A stretch of 40,250 nucleotides of DNA from Magnetococcus sp. PR-3 (GCF_036689865.1 NZ_JBAHUQ010000044.1:1-40250); one strand, 5' to 3'. Shown: positions 15,408 to 23,168, counted from the first letter of the stretch. Notes: generated from the letters alone by a model not told the origin. Numbers and translations: made by a program.

Positions 15408-15484
15408 ACCCCGGTTAAGGCAATAGTATTTATTGGGATATCCGGGGTGTAATTCTCGTAACTCTATACACCACAAGGGAAAAC
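15408..15484 (+). repeat. Structured repeat copy 1, candidate RNA element
   Basis: The outer stem ACCCCGG (15408-15414) pairs with CCGGGGT (15442-15448). Inside is a small hairpin CAATA (15421-15425) with TATTG (15431-15435). The TTAAGG strand before it and the GGGATAT strand after it are identical to copy 2. A conserved tail follows, with CTATACACCACAA (15464-15476). The similarity begins upstream with TAATCAT at the helicase stop codon. The strand is assumed from the flanking genes. Confidence 0.7.
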
Positions 15485-15632
15485 CTTGGATCCATCAACT
15501 GGACAAGATGCTTGGTAAGGATAAGCAGTAGGGATTGTCCACCCCCGCGTACATCTTTCATCCCAGCTCCATGACCCCCAATAGCTAAGCAGTCAGTGAA
15601 AACCTCTTCTTAATCATGGGGTTCTGAAATAT

Positions 15633-15711
15633 TAGTGCCACTTAAGGCAATAGAATCTATTGGGATATCTGGCACTATTTACGCGTAACCCTATACACCA
15701 CAAAGGAAAAG
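15633..15711 (+). repeat. Structured repeat copy 2, candidate RNA element
   Basis: The outer stem TAGTGCCA (15633-15640) pairs with TGGCACTA (15670-15677). The inner hairpin is CAATAG (15648-15653) with CTATTG (15657-15662). Relative to copy 1 (offset 227 bases, no gaps), four outer-stem pairs change on both sides while loop and tail stay the same. The inner stem changes a G-T pair to G-C. Confidence 0.7.
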
Positions 15712-15940
15712 AGAGCTGTAGGAACTCACCATCCTCAGCCCCTCTTTACTCAACCATCCTGCAACCCCGTGGTGATCCCCCCACTCACACCAGGATTCTA
15801 AACCGTAAAGACAGTCTCTGAACCAGCCACTAACCCATGGAGTCTCTCCGTCTCTCTTAGCACGAGTCTCCATCGATCAGCTGTGCCTGAATCAGGGCAT
15901 CAACACCACCATCAACAACATACAGGAACAACAATCAATC

Positions 15941-16645
15941 ATGAGTAGCCACCATACCCAGACTAATCAACACACCCTTGCTGCATCTATCCTTCAGCGA
16001 GAGTCAGTCAACCAATGCTCTGTTCCAGGCTGCACGAAACCCCTGGAGACAACCAAGACCCCACTCTGCCACGCTCACCGGATCAGGAAATATCGTAACG
16101 GTCATCCAGAACAATCAGCTATACGTTCGCGTGTTCTTAGTCCCCATCAACAGACGGTCAGGGAAGTGATCCTTGTAAACGACATCTCTGGTGATCTGAG
16201 TAAGCTGCTGGCCTACACGCACAAGTCAGCCGTGCAGTGGTGTGAACGCGTGCTGAAGGCTCCTATTACTGATCCCAAGAAAAAGCACGGGGTAACCCTA
16301 GAACAGAACAAAGCGTTCCGTGAGTTCGGAGAGGTCATCAACGCAGTGGACCCTCTCGACTATATCAGCGCTGTTGCAGGTGTCTTCATCCTCCGTCATT
16401 ACCAGCCAGAACGATTCGCTGACAGCCAAGGCTTCCAGTACCAAGTGGTCCGTGCTTTCAGGTCCCTACCATGTCAGCTAGGGGTTGAGGGCTACAAGAA
16501 GCCAGGAGATATCTGCCCGAAGGTTACAGGCTATCTGTACGAGAACATCGCGAATGCTTACCACGGACTGATCGTGAAGGTGCTGGAGCAGGTAGAAGAG
16601 ACAGCCCAGCGATGTAAAGCTGTGATGCTGGAGGCAGCCTCCTAA
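15941..16645 (+). CDS. Zinc-finger protein of the element, function unknown
   Basis: The 234-residue product starts with a likely zinc finger: Cys26, Cys31, Cys43 and His46 (C-x4-C-x11-C-x2-H), followed by RIRKYRNGHPEQ. This pattern is common in phage proteins, sometimes next to HNH nuclease folds, but no HNH core is seen. The remaining residues (about 60-234) are helical and Leu-rich, with no motif I recognise. The ribosome site is weak (AGGAACAA about 12 bases upstream). It lies after the structured repeat region, so it may be controlled by it. A DNA- or RNA-binding role is inferred from the finger only. Confidence 0.7.
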   Translation: MSSHHTQTNQHTLAASILQRESVNQCSVPGCTKPLETTKTPLCHAHRIRKYRNGHPEQSAIRSRVLSPHQQTVREVILVNDISGDLSKLLAYTHKSAVQWCERVLKAPITDPKKKHGVTLEQNKAFREFGEVINAVDPLDYISAVAGVFILRHYQPERFADSQGFQYQVVRAFRSLPCQLGVEGYKKPGDICPKVTGYLYENIANAYHGLIVKVLEQVEETAQRCKAVMLEAAS

Positions 16646-17081
16646 CCAACAGCCATTCGACACCACCTCCAGATCGAACAGTCCCGCTAGACCACCACTT
16701 CACGAACACCATCTACCACGCTAGTCCTCCCCCAGATGAACGACATTCACGCGACCCTGCCAGATCTATAGCTGGTGAGGGCCTCTCTGCGTGTGCTGGC
16801 TGGGCTGAACGTAGAAAACTTTCACACAACCCATGGCTCTGCTTCCAGATCATTAGAGGTAGGGCCTCTCTAATATCCACAATCCCAACCCTTAGCCACC
16901 TGCTCTGGTAGGTAGGCATAGGTTGGCCTTAGAGAAACTTAAAGAGCCCTAAACTACAGGGACTCTCAACGAGGAAATACACACTGCTACCGCCATTATG
17001 AATGAACAAAAGACAAGATCCCCCTAACAACCCAACACTACCGTCATCATCAAAAATCAAAGACACAGGAGGGCTAAGCTA
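16646..17081. other. Untranslated region with a small hairpin
   Basis: About 435 bases without a supported gene. A hairpin of ATTAGAG (near 16851) with CTCTAAT (near 16867) is visible; it is not followed by a U-run. The minus-strand frames here lack ribosome sites. Confidence 0.5.
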
Positions 17082-17525
17082 ATGCCCGGTAGTAAGCGTC
17101 ACAAAGCTGAACATACTCTATTGTTGGAAATCTCTGATCTGCTGGCCACCGCCAATAACAAAATTAAGGAAGACCCGGACCTACCACGGAAATCACTTAA
17201 AAGATCTCTCCAGCCAGCAGAGAAAAAATTGCAGGAAGTCCTACAGAAATATTGGAAGAGAGCCCAGTTCATAGAGATTCCATGCCCCTCATGTGAGCGT
17301 AGATTCACCCCGCTACCAACAAGTGTCGATCTTGATGGAACAGAGGAAGAACGCAAGGCTGTCACGTATGGTGGGCTTGAGCACTGCTCGGAGAGGTGCA
17401 TGAAGCGGACGCGGTATAAGATGAGCGTGTTGCCTGCACTTCAAAAGAGGCGAGAAAAGGCTTCTGAAAAGTGTGATGGGCTGGCAGGGGCTATGAAGCG
17501 CTGGTCAGGGAAAGGAGGAAAATAG
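17082..17525 (+). CDS. Small zinc-ribbon-like protein of the element
   Basis: The 147-residue product is not a family I know. A basic helical N-terminal part (about 1-62) is followed by a candidate zinc ribbon with CPSC (Cys68, Cys71) and HCSERC (Cys102, Cys106). The C-terminus is strongly basic and Gly-rich (MKRWSGKGGK). The ribosome site AGGAGGG nine bases upstream is strong. Together with the zinc finger encoded before it, this suggests a nucleic-acid-binding module in the element. Confidence 0.72.
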   Translation: MPGSKRHKAEHTLLLEISDLLATANNKIKEDPDLPRKSLKRSLQPAEKKLQEVLQKYWKRAQFIEIPCPSCERRFTPLPTSVDLDGTEEERKAVTYGGLEHCSERCMKRTRYKMSVLPALQKRREKASEKCDGLAGAMKRWSGKGGK

Positions 17526-17794
17526 GTACTTTCTTTGTGTACAGGCCTGGGAGCAGTTAGCGGGGTTGTGTTCAGTTTGAATGGTTATCAAAGACGAACC
17601 TCAACCAGCTACCAGCACCAAAGAGTTCAAGTAGATACAAGCTGTAAAGGTAGGCTGCCGAATGGCTGTAGGAACACATAAACGGTGGGAACGTGGATGT
17701 TCTCAGCAAAAGACCTCTACCCATATTGTATGGAACTTTTGAGTGCAATAATGTCATAATATTACAGGGTGGTGTCGTAAAGGGGGGGATATCA

Positions 17795-18124
17795 ATGGAT
17801 ATGCAGGTTAAAGATGCTCGAATTGCTCCACGAATCAGCTTCGCAACTCGTGTTCTTGTAGAGTTTGATTCTAAAAAAGGCCTGACTGGCAGAACGCAAG
17901 ATGTCAGCGAGTCTGGTGCCTTCATCGAAACTAACTTCTCCCCCAAGATGTTTGAAGAGGGGACATTTGGGCTTCTCCACATGCTTCATATTGGAGACTG
18001 TGCAGCTATGCCATGTGAAATTGCGCGGATTACTGATACAGGTATTGCTGTAAAATTTGTCCAACAGTGCCCTGCTGGCTTAATATCACAGCTGAAGAAA
18101 TCAAAGCCGGGGAAAGTAGCTTAA
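17795..18124 (+). CDS. PilZ-domain protein, candidate c-di-GMP receptor
   Basis: The 109-residue product is almost wholly a PilZ domain. Both c-di-GMP contact motifs are present: RxxxR as R9-I-A-P-R13, and D/NxSxxG as D36-V-S-E-S-G41. The strands AFIETNF and PCEIARITDTGIAVKFV follow as expected. Single-domain PilZ proteins act as small c-di-GMP-responsive adaptors. The ATG at 17795 is chosen because a GGGGGG site lies about seven bases upstream; the frame is open further back to 17693 but with unrelated sequence. A PilZ gene inside a mobile element is unusual and may let the element sense or alter host motility or biofilm signalling. Confidence 0.88.
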   Translation: MDMQVKDARIAPRISFATRVLVEFDSKKGLTGRTQDVSESGAFIETNFSPKMFEEGTFGLLHMLHIGDCAAMPCEIARITDTGIAVKFVQQCPAGLISQLKKSKPGKVA

Positions 18125-18228
18125 CCTGCCACTTTCAACCACAACTCCTAAACCAGTCTCTCCCTCTCTATCCTGCTATCTGTGGACTCTGACACGACAA
18201 ACAGCAAACTTTTCACCACAGAACCCGT

Positions 18229-18498
18229 GTGGTTTCTTTCCATGTCGTGCGCGAGGATTTCTACCATGGTCAACGCAGCATCACCAAGGTTCAGGAGATG
18301 CATAAGTACCCCAGACCCAGAGGGCAAGTCTTAAGGCACATTGGTAGGGCGCTGGAGAAGGCGTGCAGGGATCTGGTCCAGGATCATCTTGAGGAAATCC
18401 ACCAGTACAAGCGTGAAAGAGAAGCTGAAGGGAAGCTGGCCAAGCAACCACATCCTTCGAGATATGACGGGGTACGGAAAAGGAAAAAGAAGAGGTAG
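18229..18498 (+). CDS. Small basic hypothetical protein of the element
   Basis: I do not recognise this 89-residue product. It is helical and highly charged in the middle (ALEKACRDLVQDHLEEIHQYKREREAEGK) and ends in a basic tail RKRKKKR. The start is uncertain: GTG at 18229 keeps a protein-like N-terminus, while ATG at 18298 gives 66 residues, and neither has a clean ribosome site. It is the last plus-strand gene, convergent with the integrase gene. Confidence 0.45.
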   Translation: MVSFHVVREDFYHGQRSITKVQEMHKYPRPRGQVLRHIGRALEKACRDLVQDHLEEIHQYKREREAEGKLAKQPHPSRYDGVRKRKKKR

Positions 18499-18656
18499 GC
18501 ATCACGGGTAGGGATAGGCCCAGATCTGGACTGATCTTTCTCTCACGCTCCCCCCTCGGGTCTCTCTCTCTCTCGCGAAATCTTCGGGCACTGGTACAGC
18601 AAACATCGCAGTTTTGCCCACACAGCCTATATTACGTGAAACACCTTTTCTGCCCA

Positions 18657-20351
18657 TTACGGCATGTCATCGGCGGTGTGCAGGTGGGACAGGTCCAATC
18701 CTGGGTAGTTGACCTTCTCCACATCCTCTGCCAACACTTCCACCAGGGTCTTCATGTCGTCTCCGTATTCTTCTGAAACCGAACCATCTGCATGGCCAGT
18801 GAGGGCATCCCTATGGGCCTTTGGAATTCGGTAGCTCTTACCAGCAGTGATGAAGGTATGTCGGAACGAGTGGAACGTCTTATCCCTGCCTGCTATGCCC
18901 ACATCATCACTACGGCTATAGCGTCCCCACCACTGAGAAAAACTGGCTGTTTGCTGGCGGCTACCTGCTGACACCACTAAAGGGAACACTCTGGTTTCTG
19001 AATCCGCTCGCATTCGCTCCACATAAGACAAGAACCCCATGCCTAGAAGCTGGCTATGGATAGGCACACACCGGGCAGAGACTGCATTCTTCAGATGTTT
19101 GTCCGGCCCGTGAGCGTTGATGTCGATGTAGAAGGTCCCTGCTTCTTCTTTGACGTCAGAAAGGTACAACTGCCCAAGCTCTTCCAGACGGGCACCCGTG
19201 AACAGGGCCAAGAGAGGCAACCAGAATTGTGCCTCACCCTTACCACCCAGGTCACGCCTACCCTCCGTGAAAAAAGGTGAGAGGAAGATCCTGTTGAGGT
19301 CATCAACTTCATAGGACTTACGACTCTGGCCACGGCTCTTCGACACCTTAACGCGAAGCCCATCTACTACCGGGTTGACCCACCCAGGTACATCATCCAG
19401 ATAACCTACAGAGTCAGCCCACTTGAGCAGCTTGTGGATGGTGTCTATGTCCTTGTTGATTGTGCGAGGCTGGAGGCGGGGGACACCCTCTCCCTCTGGC
19501 CCCTGCAAACGCTCAATGATCTTTGGTACGGTCAGCCCAGGGTATCGCTTAGGAGCATTTGGGGGCAGTTGCTTCAATGCCTGCACAAACTGTCGGATGT
19601 GGGGCTTAGTAATGGAGGCAACCGGCAAGTCACCTAAAACATCAATGAAGCGACTCACTGCTGTATGAGGCTCCAGCTTGGTACGTGCTGCGTGTTCACT
19701 GTGGGCTTCTAACCACTTGGCTAGGACTTCGGAGAGGGGCATACCTGAGGCAATACCAACGGAAGGCGCTACAAGGCTCCCGCTAGGCAAAGCTGGAGGA
19801 GTCTCAACCACTTCACCCTGTTGGCGCTGCTGTAGGGCTCCCATGGCTTTCTTCTGGGCTTGTAGGAAGGCGTAGGCCAGCTTACGGAAAGAGTCGGTAT
19901 CAGGAGGGACGTTGAAGCCTTGCGACTCCAGCATGTCTTGCACCTCGAACTCAACCACGGAGGTGTCACCCATGGCCAGAGACCTACCACCACCAGCTTC
20001 TACAGTGTCGATGGACTCTTGAGCCTTTCGGTACCCAGTGTCATCCAGCCCCTGCACGCGCTCTTCATCGTCCTCTTCAAGGAACTGGCGGTACCACTGG
20101 GCGGCAAGGTGCTTGATCTGGTCTTGGGTCAGGGTGTCGTGCTCACCACGGAGGGCCTTCCGCTTAGATGCAAACTCTTTCTCTATCTCCCCCAGAACAA
20201 TGTTCCGCTCCCTACGGGCATGGAGAAGCTCTTTTGCCTTGATGGGACGGGTGATATGAGCGGTGCTATACGCGGAGCGAAGGTCTTTGGGCACACGCAG
20301 CTGGAACTTCCATCCGGTGCCATGACGCTTCAGGTAGCGGTCTGTTGACAT
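18657..20351 (-). CDS. int: Tyrosine-type integrase of the element
   Basis: The enzyme cuts and joins the attachment sites by tyrosine recombination. The catalytic domain shows the first Arg in FTGARLEELGQL, Lys in the KNAVSAR turn, HSFRHTF (HxxR) and LTGHADGSVSEEYG, with the last Tyr as nucleophile. The N-terminal segment RYLKRHGTGWKFQLRVPKDL matches the DUF6538-type arm-binding region, and a core-binding SAM-like domain covers about residues 205-300. I place the start at 20351 (MSTDRYLK, 564 residues); ATG at 20360 and 20396 are alternatives and would lengthen it by 3 or 15 residues. It lies about 100 bases from the tRNA-Gly 3' end, the expected place. No separate excisionase is recognised; one of the small proteins may act as one. 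Confidence 0.95.
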   Translation of the reverse strand: MSTDRYLKRHGTGWKFQLRVPKDLRSAYSTAHITRPIKAKELLHARRERNIVLGEIEKEFASKRKALRGEHDTLTQDQIKHLAAQWYRQFLEEDDEERVQGLDDTGYRKAQESIDTVEAGGGRSLAMGDTSVVEFEVQDMLESQGFNVPPDTDSFRKLAYAFLQAQKKAMGALQQRQQGEVVETPPALPSGSLVAPSVGIASGMPLSEVLAKWLEAHSEHAARTKLEPHTAVSRFIDVLGDLPVASITKPHIRQFVQALKQLPPNAPKRYPGLTVPKIIERLQGPEGEGVPRLQPRTINKDIDTIHKLLKWADSVGYLDDVPGWVNPVVDGLRVKVSKSRGQSRKSYEVDDLNRIFLSPFFTEGRRDLGGKGEAQFWLPLLALFTGARLEELGQLYLSDVKEEAGTFYIDINAHGPDKHLKNAVSARCVPIHSQLLGMGFLSYVERMRADSETRVFPLVVSAGSRQQTASFSQWWGRYSRSDDVGIAGRDKTFHSFRHTFITAGKSYRIPKAHRDALTGHADGSVSEEYGDDMKTLVEVLAEDVEKVNYPGLDLSHLHTADDMP

Positions 20352-20448
20352 GTCTTCCATACCCCCAATGTAGCCCAAGGCGGTAGCCCTGGGCAACTTG
20401 GAAGTAACTGACTTGTCGTATCTTTTTGATACTGCAAGGGAGTAAAAA

Positions 20449-20472
20449 AAGATGGAGCGGGTGAGGAGAATC
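20449..20472. repeat. Right attachment site (attR) at the tRNA-Gly 3' end
   Basis: This is identical to 10567-10590 over 24 bases. It overlaps the last 20 bases of tRNA-Gly including CCA, so integration rebuilt an intact tRNA gene on this side. Confidence 0.92.
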
Positions 20473-20526
20473 GAACTCCCGTCATAAGCTTGGGAAGCTT
20501 AGGCCCTACCATTAGACGACACCCGC
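20453..20526 (-). tRNA. tRNA-Gly, anticodon CCC
   Basis: The 74-base gene folds as a standard cloverleaf. The acceptor stem is GCGGGTG with CACCCGC, and the anticodon stem TAAGC/GCTTA holds the loop TTCCCAA, giving anticodon CCC. The T-loop is GTTCGATTC, and the 3' CCA is encoded. Its 3' end is the integration target of the neighbouring element. Confidence 0.97.
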
Positions 20527-20539
20527 GTCGAAGAAAGAC

Positions 20540-20568
20540 ACTATGTCCGATTCCTCACGCGGTGTCAA
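20540..20568 (-). promoter_or_regulatory. Promoter of tRNA-Gly
   Basis: On the minus strand a consensus -35 box TTGACA (20563-20568) is followed after 17 bases by CATAGT (20540-20545) as -10. The predicted start lies a few bases before the mature tRNA 5' end at 20526. Confidence 0.75.
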
Positions 20569-20592
20569 TATGCCCCAGTGGATAAAATACCC

Positions 20593-21249
20593 TTACCCTT
20601 CACGCATCATATCTTCCTGAACAGCATCCCGATCAATCCACCAGTCACGGTTCTCCATTTTCTCCAGCATGCCCATAATCCGAGGAACAAAAGCGTTCGG
20701 GTCATTCAAACCATTACGCTCCATCCACGATTCAAAATGAGAACCCGGTGCAATACCCAAGTTATGGGCTGCCATATCCCACATTTGCTGGGCTTGCATT
20801 TGGGCCAATTCACGGTCGGGATGATCCGGTGTACGGTGTAATGCCATCAGGTTAGCCAGTGCTGCCAACGGACCAGCTGCCGGATGGCCCGCCTCCAGGG
20901 AAGCCAACAAATTGTAGAGAACAATCACCACATAGGTCACAGGGGCCTCAGGCAGCTTAACCACTAACCAAGCAGCCTGCAGACGGGCCAGATAAGCCTC
21001 AGGGTGGCGGTCATTGTTGCTCATCTCCAATAGGATATTGAGCACCCCCATCCAGTCTCGTTTGGCATTACACTCTTCAACCCGTTTACGTGCAGCTTGC
21101 CACTCCTCCTCCAAAGGACGGATATTATCTGGATCTTCCCGCTGTACATCAGGCATCGCCATCTGCCCGGACATAACCGGTGTTTCAAGGCTGACCTTCA
21201 GACCGGCTTGAATACGTTCAAAAGGATCGGCTGGTAAGCGATCTTTCAT
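20593..21249 (-). CDS. Conserved-looking hypothetical protein
   Basis: I do not recognise this 218-residue product. It is soluble, mostly helical and acidic, without signal peptide or membrane span. The middle (about residues 60-150) has repeated helix pairs that resemble TPR-like packing (NILLEMSNNDRHPEAYLARLQAAWLV). The start at 21249 (MKDRLPADP) is chosen for GGAAG upstream; an in-frame start at 21282 lacks one. It lies just outside the element and upstream of the tRNA promoter, so it is chromosomal. Confidence 0.7.
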   Translation of the reverse strand: MKDRLPADPFERIQAGLKVSLETPVMSGQMAMPDVQREDPDNIRPLEEEWQAARKRVEECNAKRDWMGVLNILLEMSNNDRHPEAYLARLQAAWLVVKLPEAPVTYVVIVLYNLLASLEAGHPAAGPLAALANLMALHRTPDHPDRELAQMQAQQMWDMAAHNLGIAPGSHFESWMERNGLNDPNAFVPRIMGMLEKMENRDWWIDRDAVQEDMMREG

Positions 21250-21533
21250 GGGTCTTCCTTTCCATGTAAAGTCCATCAACACACCGTGGATCTTGTGTTG
21301 CAGACCAAAAGCATATCAGATTTGTCGGTTGTATCACGCGACCTTAGAGACAGATAGGTCTATGCCCTATGCAGGGTGGTCTATGGCTGCCAAAGCTGGT
21401 TATACCTAACATACACCCCACTTAAATGTGCAAAATAATCCACCCTGCATCCGGCTAACCGACGCTAAAGCGCACAGAAATGTTGTTCTTCTGTCGGTCG
21501 GCGGTTTAACATTGTGGGGATGTGGTTTGCATC

Positions 21534-21881
21534 ATGGTAGGAAAAGAGTATCCTGGCACCGAAAAAGTTCAACCTTCATCTCCCAAACTATGGATATCGC
21601 TCCCCATGCAAAAAGCTGAAAAGCCGTTTTTCCTGTGGCGTTTTCTCGATGAACTGGGCTGGCCTGTTTTAATTATGGCTGCCGTTATGCTTGGTATGGC
21701 GCCCTTTCCTGCCGCACCAGAACCGCACTTGGTTGAGAAAATAAAAATGCTCATGGCCGGAACCTTGGTCAAGCCCATGGATATTTTTGATCTCTTTCTG
21801 CACGGGACCCCACCCCTTCTTCTGGTCACCCAGGTGGTGCGCTATCTAACAGGACAGATCCAAGCGAAGGAAGCACCATGA
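21534..21881 (+). CDS. Small membrane protein coupled to shikimate kinase gene
   Basis: The product is about 115 residues (91 if translation begins at the ATG at 21606). It has one strong membrane span (WPVLIMAAVMLGMAPF) and a second hydrophobic segment near the end (PPLLLVTQVVRYL). The stretch PEPHLVEKIKMLMAGTLVKPMDIFDLFLHG resembles small proteins that databases often label as RND-transporter-related, although they are too short to be pumps. The start is unclear because no good ribosome site precedes any candidate. The stop codon overlaps the next start as ATGA, so the two genes are translationally coupled. The function is unknown. Confidence 0.65.
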   Translation: MVGKEYPGTEKVQPSSPKLWISLPMQKAEKPFFLWRFLDELGWPVLIMAAVMLGMAPFPAAPEPHLVEKIKMLMAGTLVKPMDIFDLFLHGTPPLLLVTQVVRYLTGQIQAKEAP

Positions 21882-22471
21882 ACATCTGTCTTATCGGTAT
21901 GCGTGGTTCAGGCAAATCCAACCTCTCCCGACGTTTGTCGGTCTTAACCAAACGTACCGTCCTGTCGACCGATACCCTCATTAGCTATGAGCAAGAGGGG
22001 CAAAGTATTGACGAGATTGTAAAACACTCAGCGCGTGGCTGGCACGATTTCCGGGACCTTGAATATCAGGTTGTGCGTAAAGCAGCCCGTATGAAATCCG
22101 TCATTATTGACTGTGGTGGCGGAGTTATTGTGGATCTAGATACCAATGGTCATGAGATCTACAGCAGCCGCAAAGTAGGTGCCCTAAAACGCAGTGGCAT
22201 GGTTGTTTGGCTCAAAGGGGATATTGATCGACTGGTCCAGAAGGCCATGACCAAATCCATGGCAGAAGACCCTAACCGTCCTGAATTGGATGCCTCCCAA
22301 TCTCTCAAAGAGCTCATGGAACGTCGGCTACCGTTTTATGAACAAGCCGCTGACCTCGTCATTGATATCGATAGTAAAAAACGTAAAACACTGGCGGAAG
22401 AACTGATGGAACGCACTTCAGACTCTGCATGGCGCAGCCTGGTCATGCGTCGCGGTCCAGATCTTGACTAA
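21878..22471 (+). CDS. aroK: Shikimate kinase
   Basis: The enzyme would phosphorylate shikimate at the 3-hydroxyl, the fifth step of the chorismate pathway. The 197-residue product has a P-loop GMRGSGKS (7-14), Asp32 in STDTLI and Arg59 in DFRDLEYQVV for shikimate binding, and the GGG loop (80-82, CGGGVIV). The adenine and lid side contains ERRLPFYEQAADLVID, as in AroK/AroL. AAGGAAG lies about five bases upstream. The start overlaps the previous gene's stop. AroB, often its neighbour, is not present here, and the context with a small membrane protein is uncommon, so a kinase-like paralogue cannot be excluded. Confidence 0.88.
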   Translation: MNICLIGMRGSGKSNLSRRLSVLTKRTVLSTDTLISYEQEGQSIDEIVKHSARGWHDFRDLEYQVVRKAARMKSVIIDCGGGVIVDLDTNGHEIYSSRKVGALKRSGMVVWLKGDIDRLVQKAMTKSMAEDPNRPELDASQSLKELMERRLPFYEQAADLVIDIDSKKRKTLAEELMERTSDSAWRSLVMRRGPDLD

Positions 22472-22793
22472 TGCACCGGCTTGGTTGGGTTTGTCACAGC
22501 TCCGGTTCAACGCTGTGGGTAAGATCACCCCTCTGTAGTGATTGACTGCCTCATCCTCACCAAGTTTCTTCCCCTATGGTGAGTTCAAGGTCCAACCTAT
22601 TTTTGGCAACCGCCTCGTTACCAAGCGGCACGACATATCCGCGTCTGGCACGATCCTTGTTATATCTTCCAATAGATACCACCGTTTGACCCTTAAGAGG
22701 TCAAACCAGCATGGATACGGGATAACCATAACCCTATGTACCCTTCGGTACACCGTATAGAGATGCCGGGTATTCTTTGATCAGGAGGTCGAC
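22472..22793. other. Intergenic region with inverted repeat
   Basis: No gene is supported. GTTTGACC (22684-22691) and GGTCAAAC (22699-22706) form a perfect 8-bp inverted repeat with a 7-base loop, possibly an operator or leader hairpin for the small gene at 22794. No U-run follows it. Confidence 0.5.
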
Positions 22794-23027
22794 ATGGAAC
22801 AGTTAACCCTTAAAAAAACCCTGGATCAGATGGTCGCACGGATCCGTACCCAAAAATCACGCCTGCCCCGTGGTTACCTAAAGCGCGTGGTACGTGACAA
22901 TATGCTGGCTCTTTTACTGAGCTTAGGCATGATCACCAGCCTTATGGGTAGTATGGCCGTAGGCTCTGGCTATATGCCAGCACCTGGTAGCTATACCTTG
23001 ATCAGTTACGCCCAGTCTGGACACTGA
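22794..23027 (+). CDS. Small single-span membrane protein, unknown
   Basis: This 77-residue product is supported by a strong ribosome site, AGGAGG, five to six bases before the ATG. The N-terminal half is basic (MVARIRTQKSRLPRGYLKRVVRD), then one hydrophobic span follows (MLALLLSLGMITSLMGSMAVG), with a short tail. By the positive-inside rule the N-terminus would be cytoplasmic. I know no family for it. Its neighbours on both sides are separated by more than 150 bases. Confidence 0.65.
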   Translation: MEQLTLKKTLDQMVARIRTQKSRLPRGYLKRVVRDNMLALLLSLGMITSLMGSMAVGSGYMPAPGSYTLISYAQSGH

Positions 23028-23168
23028 CCCCATACATCCAGTGACGGCTAAGCCCTTACACTCCAAAACTATGTGGGGACTTTGACGCTTTTTTAACGCA
23101 AAAAGGTGGCCCTGTGGCATTTTCTCCTCATAAACATGCGTTGATAGGCCGATAAGATATATAAATAG

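Larger units (their letters stand above)
15387..15940. other. 554-base untranslated region with two structured repeats
   Basis: No gene is supported between the helicase stop and the next start. The main content is the pair of structured repeats at 15408-15484 and 15633-15711. The minus-strand frame 15691-15873 overlaps the second repeat and lacks a ribosome site. Confidence 0.7.
10567..20472. mobile_element. 9.9-kb integrated genetic element in tRNA-Gly(CCC)
   Basis: The element is bounded by a 24-bp direct repeat whose right copy is the 3' end of tRNA-Gly. The tyrosine integrase gene lies directly inside the right end, the usual arrangement for tRNA-targeting islands and prophages. Inside are a serine recombinase, a tandem BRO-N protein, a helicase-like ATPase, two zinc-finger proteins, a PilZ protein and small unknowns, all but the integrase on the plus strand. 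The genes use AGG for Arg often, unlike the flanking housekeeping genes, and lie in long untranslated gaps. I see no virion, packaging, conjugation, toxin-antitoxin or restriction genes. It is best described as a satellite-like or small integrative element of unknown type. Confidence 0.9.

Noticed and set aside
15481-15528. Short leader peptides after the first structured repeat (TTG or ATG starts, 7-10 codons)
   Set aside because: Although a purine run precedes them, no similar peptide follows the second copy, so coding is unsupported.
15691-15873. 60-codon minus-strand frame beside the second structured repeat
   Set aside because: No ribosome site, opposite to all surrounding genes, and it overlaps the conserved tail of the repeat.
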